From Hevea brasiliensis (Eukaryota; Streptophyta; Magnoliopsida; Malpighiales; Euphorbiaceae): a DNA stretch of 64,000 nt. The translations under genes were made by a program, and so were the position numbers. The notes beneath the pieces were generated by a model that did no database searches, was not told the origin of the DNA, and worked only from the letters and a program-made list of their open reading frames with translations. Shown here piece by piece: positions 60,260-64,000 of the stretch. The stretch covers positions 13,097,100-13,161,099 of the forward strand of contig NC_079496.1 in assembly GCF_030052815.1 (NCBI RefSeq). The letters are read 5' to 3'. Positions within the stretch are counted from its first letter, which is position 1; each line of letters starts with the position of its first letter.

Positions 60260-62164
60260 TAGGGATGAGCATTCGGTTCAAACCAAACCAAACCAAACTA
60301 AACTGTTAAAACTGAATTAACCGAAATCCTTAATTTTACAAATTCAATCAAACTGAACTATTAAGGAAATCGAATTAAACCGAACCGTATTAATTCGGTT
60401 TTCCAATTTGACTCTGCTACTTAGTTTAGAAGAGAAGCAAAATTCGTTCAAATTACAAGAAAATCAAAAAGATAAGCACAACAGTAGTAAATTTGCAAAG
60501 TTTCTAAAACAAACAACTAAAATTGCAATGCAAATAGCCAAATACAACTCAAATCAAACGAATAAAACAAGGAAAATCAATGTAAATACAATAATCTTTA
60601 ACTAATTACATTAATTAAAAACAGAATACAGATTAAGGATTTCACATACATAATAAATTCACCATACATTTTGCATGTATAAAAAAGCACTATAGAACTC
60701 TACACATACAAGCTAGAGAAACACAAGCAAGATGCATACGACCATTGGAGAAGCTTTTGGTGGAGTGGCCACCTTTGAAATCTCAAACCAGGCTGGACAT
60801 TGCTATTAACAAAATTAGATATCGCGTTGTTGCTATGGCTGAGGAACGCTTGCGAAAGAAAGAGACGAAAGGAAAAGAAAAGAGAAGCAAACATTCGATT
60901 GAATCAAAGTCCACCATAAACAGCATCAGAGAAGAGAAACGAGATGATGCACAGGTAGAGAGGCACGGCGACGAACGATGTATGGGGGTGAGGCTAGAGG
61001 CAGAGGATTTCGACCGGGATTTGAGTAGAAAGGGAAATGATAGAGAAACAGCAGCTGGGGCCAGGTGGTTATTGGGTAGCAAACGAAATTTGGGATTACG
61101 AATATGAGTATTAGACTTAGGCTCTGTTTGGTTTAACTGTTGAATATAACTAATAGCTGTTAGCTGATAGTTGTTACTGTTAGCTGATAATTGATAACTG
61201 ATAGCTGATGATAGCTGTTTTATATTAAGTGTTTGGTAAAATTATATTTAGTTGTTACTGTTAATATGTGAAATGATTAATAAGGATATATATTATATAA
61301 TTTATTTTATTATTTAAATAAATATAAAATTATAAATTTATTATATTATATTATTTATTTTATTATTAAATTAAATATATAATTATTAAATTAATATATT
61401 ATATTATTTAAATAAATATATAATTATTAATCTTTTATATTATATCATTTATTTTATTATTGAAATAAGAAAATAATTATTTTTTAAGATAATTAAATAA
61501 TTTTAAAAATATAAATAAAATAATAAAATAATTGTTATTGTTAATAGAAAAATTTATAATTAATTTTAAGTTTTTAGATATAAATAAATATTTTATATTT
61601 TATGTTATTAATAAAAAATATTTTAACAAAATTGAAATACATTAATTAAAATATTAAAATTACAAATAAAAAATAAAAATATTAATAATATTAATTTTCA
61701 AGTTAAATAAAAAAGGATAATATGGTAAAAATAAAAAATAAAACCAAATCAGCTATCAGCTGATGAGAAACAGCTCTAAAAATAGAGCCGATACAAACTG
61801 CAGCTAATGGGTATCATATCATTTGCCTATCAGCTATTAGATCTATTTTTTTAAGCTTGCCAAATACTATAATTTGCCTATTTGGGTGTCTATCAGCTAT
61901 CAGCTGCACCCAACAGTTAAACCAAACACGTCCTTAGGCATATATATCAACTTTACATAAAATGGTGTGTTTTTACACTGATTCGATTTTGTTTGATTCA
62001 ATTGAATTTTTTCTCTCTAAAATCAAACCGAATCAAAATAATCAAAATTTTTTTATAATTAAAACCAATCCAAACTAAAAATACAATAAAAACCGAATCG
62101 AATTATCAAATTAAGAGGATTTAGTTCAATTTATTTAATTTGAACCGAATAGTGCTCACTCCTA
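60260..62164 (+). mobile_element. Non-autonomous hAT element with a nested MITE
   Basis: Terminal inverted repeats TAGGGATGAGCATTCGGTT (left) and the complement of AACCGAATAGTGCTCACTCCTA (right) are flanked by the perfect 8-bp duplication ATGGTAAA (60252-60259 and 62165-62172), the hAT signature. AACCGAA and TTCGGTT motifs are frequent near both ends. MITE 2 sits inside (61120-61933), leaving about 1.1 kb of original element. Bases ~60,680-61,107 are GC-richer with an open frame of 120 codons (60745-61107) that I do not recognise; it is rich in Lys, Arg and Glu and shows no transposase motif. Confidence 0.85.
61120..61933 (-). mobile_element. Tourist-like (PIF/Harbinger) MITE 2, 814 bp, inverted relative to MITE 1
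   Basis: Ends are GGCTCTGTTTGGTTTAACTG and CAGTTAAACCAAACACGTCC-like, flanked by TTA (61117-61119 and 61934-61936). Its right end read backwards matches the left end of MITE 1 (GGGTG.AGCTGATAGCTGATAG, then TTAAAAAAATAGA), so the two are in opposite orientation about 2.3 kb apart. Confidence 0.85.
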
Positions 62165-62172
62165 ATGGTAAA

Positions 62173-62877
62173 AGTAGCAGCAACAGTAGTTAAGAATGTC
62201 AATAGGTTGAGTAATCCTAACCAATCTTAATACACCATTATTTTGGTTAGTATATTACTAAGTTTGAAACTAGTTTTGAATTTTATATATTCAGTATTCA
62301 TTATCTGAACCCTAAATATAAAAATATATATTTTATACTTTTATTTATAAATTTTGAAAAAATATAATTTTTTAAAATATATTTTAAATATTTTAAAAAA
62401 TTATTTAAATTTTAAAATATAAATTATTACAAAATATTATATAAAGTATAAATTAAACATATAGAACTAAATAGATTTGGACATATTTAAGTTGCATTTG
62501 GAGTTATGATAATCAGATTTGGAAAAGATATATATAGTTTGGAAAGAATTTTAATTGGTAGCATAATTTTGTAAGTATCTGTTATCATCATTATATATGG
62601 TGATTGGTAGCAAATAGTGTTAAAAGCAGCGGTGATAACTGGTAATTAATGGGAGTAATAACGACAATAATTAGTAGTCGGTGACAACAACGCAATAATC
62701 ATACTTGGTAATGGTGGTGGTCTTCAAGTGATGATAGTGGTGGCTGCCGCTTATGGTTGGTGATTGTAATAAAATTATGGCAATGAAAAAATATATCAAA
62801 ATAAATAACGTAATTATATACATTTTTATATATAAAAATAATAAAATGTAATTAGTTGCATAATATGATTACCAATT

Positions 62878-62880
<3 letters not shown>
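62173..62880. other. AT-rich intergenic DNA
   Basis: No gene was seen. Bases 62,590-62,780 are enriched in GGTGAT/GGTGGT-like triplets, perhaps a decayed minisatellite. Confidence 0.4.

Positions 62881-62914
<34 letters not shown>
62881..62914. repeat. (TA)17 microsatellite
   Basis: Perfect alternating TA run of 34 bases. Confidence 0.95.
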
Positions 62915-62919
<5 letters not shown>

Positions 62920-62929
62920 AAAAAATATT

Positions 62930-63314
62930 TTTAAAAAAATATCACGTGACTTATAATGTGTCATATTTCTTAAATAACTTATTTTATAATAATTATTATT
63001 TCATATATATAAAATAGGAAAGTATTCTTAAAAGAATGCTATATGACATTTATTTTTTTAAGAATTTATCACGTGTTATTTTTTATAAATAATTTTTTTA
63101 TACTAATTATTATTTAATTTTTTTATTTCTCTTTTAATTATCATTATTATTATTATATTATCTTAACACGTATGATTTAAATTATTATTTTCTTTAAAAT
63201 TTAATTTTTAAAAATTAAGATATTTTGTGATTAAATGTATTATTTAAAAATTATTTATGTTATTTTTTTATAAATTTAATTATGCAAAAACGTTATTTAC
63301 CGTATATCACTCTC

Positions 63315-63359
<45 letters not shown>

Positions 63360-64000
63360 TTAAAAGATAACAATAATAATAAAAGATCATTGATCGCTAT
63401 TAATTTAAATAGAAGTCATTATTTGTGATTTCATAATCAATTATCATATAATTTAATCAATCTTAAATCATTTCATATTTTTAATAAATATTTTTGTTAT
63501 ATTGTTATATTTTCTATTATTTTTATTATAAATTTTTTGTTAAAAAATTTGAAAGATAAAAACTATAGTCTATATAAAAAATTATAAAAATAAAATATAA
63601 AGATTTGACTTATTTATAATTAGTATGTATTATTTTTTATATTAATAATTTAATATTTTTTATTTTAATTTCCTAAAATTAATTAGCACTTGGCCAATTT
63701 ATGGTTATTGTATTGAAACAGCCGAGTAAATAGAAAAACATTTTACTGTTATAAAAATTAAATTTGAATACTTTTATTACCTTTTTTCTAATTAAATAAT
63801 ATATAATTATAAAATTAAATTTTTATTTAAATGATTTCATTTGCTTATCTATATATAGTATGTTATATAAGACACTTGATATACCTCAAACACTCTCTTC
63901 TTACTAAATATTTTCATTTCATCTAAGTGTTTTTAAATTTTTTTTTATTTATTCTAATTTTTTATTATTTCTTTAAAAAATTATTAATTATTATTTTCAA
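62930..64000. repeat. AT-rich dispersed repeat, copy 3 (continues off-window)
   Basis: It has the same blocks as copies 1 and 2: TATTCTTAAAAGAATGCTATATGACATTT near 63,010-63,050, an (AAT)n tract at about 63,315-63,359, TTATCATATAATTTAATCAA near 63,440, and TATAGTATGTTATATAAGACA near 63,855. A partial extra copy of the opening block stands at 62,930-62,985. Confidence 0.7.

Noticed and set aside
60783..61082. 99-codon minus-strand open frame
   Set aside because: It overlaps the plus-strand frame in the same GC-richer patch; Ser/Phe-rich with no recognisable domain.

Overview
This is nuclear DNA of a flowering plant, almost certainly a eudicot. The evidence is AT-rich intergenic DNA, nested plant LTR retrotransposons primed by initiator-Met tRNA, PIF/Harbinger, hAT and CACTA-type DNA elements, two intron-containing leucine-rich-repeat receptor kinases of the MIK2-like group, and a broken thylakoidal signal peptidase gene. 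I cannot name the species from sequence alone. Only two genes look intact; nearly all the rest is transposon DNA or its debris.

Bases 1-32,071 are a nested retrotransposon block. Element 1 (1-14,013, minus strand, left end off-window) is a Ty3/gypsy-type element with ~4.06-kb LTRs and a short gag-only interior. Its left LTR is split by a same-family solo LTR (452-4,134) with a perfect 5-bp target duplication. Element 1 itself lies in an older LTR fragment (14,014-15,439). Next is a small Ty1/copia-type element (15,620-28,440, minus strand) carrying only gag and the start of protease. It is cut exactly before its protease active-site motif by element 2 (16,453-27,155), a complete-ended Ty3/gypsy element of the same family as element 1. 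Element 2 has kept RT, RNase H, integrase and chromodomain-like tail but lost most of gag and the protease active site. A second solo LTR (28,612-32,071) closes the block.

Bases ~32,340-37,450 and ~49,230-59,420 are two copies of one ancestral segment, each with a minus-strand MIK2-like receptor kinase of two exons (CDS 36,744-33,120 and 54,673-51,098). The proteins are 1,009 and 1,008 residues, with signal peptide, LRR ectodomain, one membrane span and an RD-type kinase with all key motifs. The second copy has been expanded by AT-rich insertions, one starting about 105 bp upstream of its ATG. Between the copies (38,855-49,226) lie two truncated chromovirus-type Ty3/gypsy elements, a CACTA-type transposon end with striking 322-bp tandem repeats of a palindrome, and a broken 5' fragment of a thylakoidal processing peptidase (TPP1-like) gene.

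Bases 54,775-64,000 are very AT-rich and hold at least three copies of a ~0.8-1.0-kb unnamed repeat, two ~815-bp Tourist-like MITEs in opposite orientation (TSD TTA), and a non-autonomous hAT element (TSD ATGGTAAA) with the second MITE nested inside it. I saw no tRNA, rRNA, CRISPR or organellar gene.
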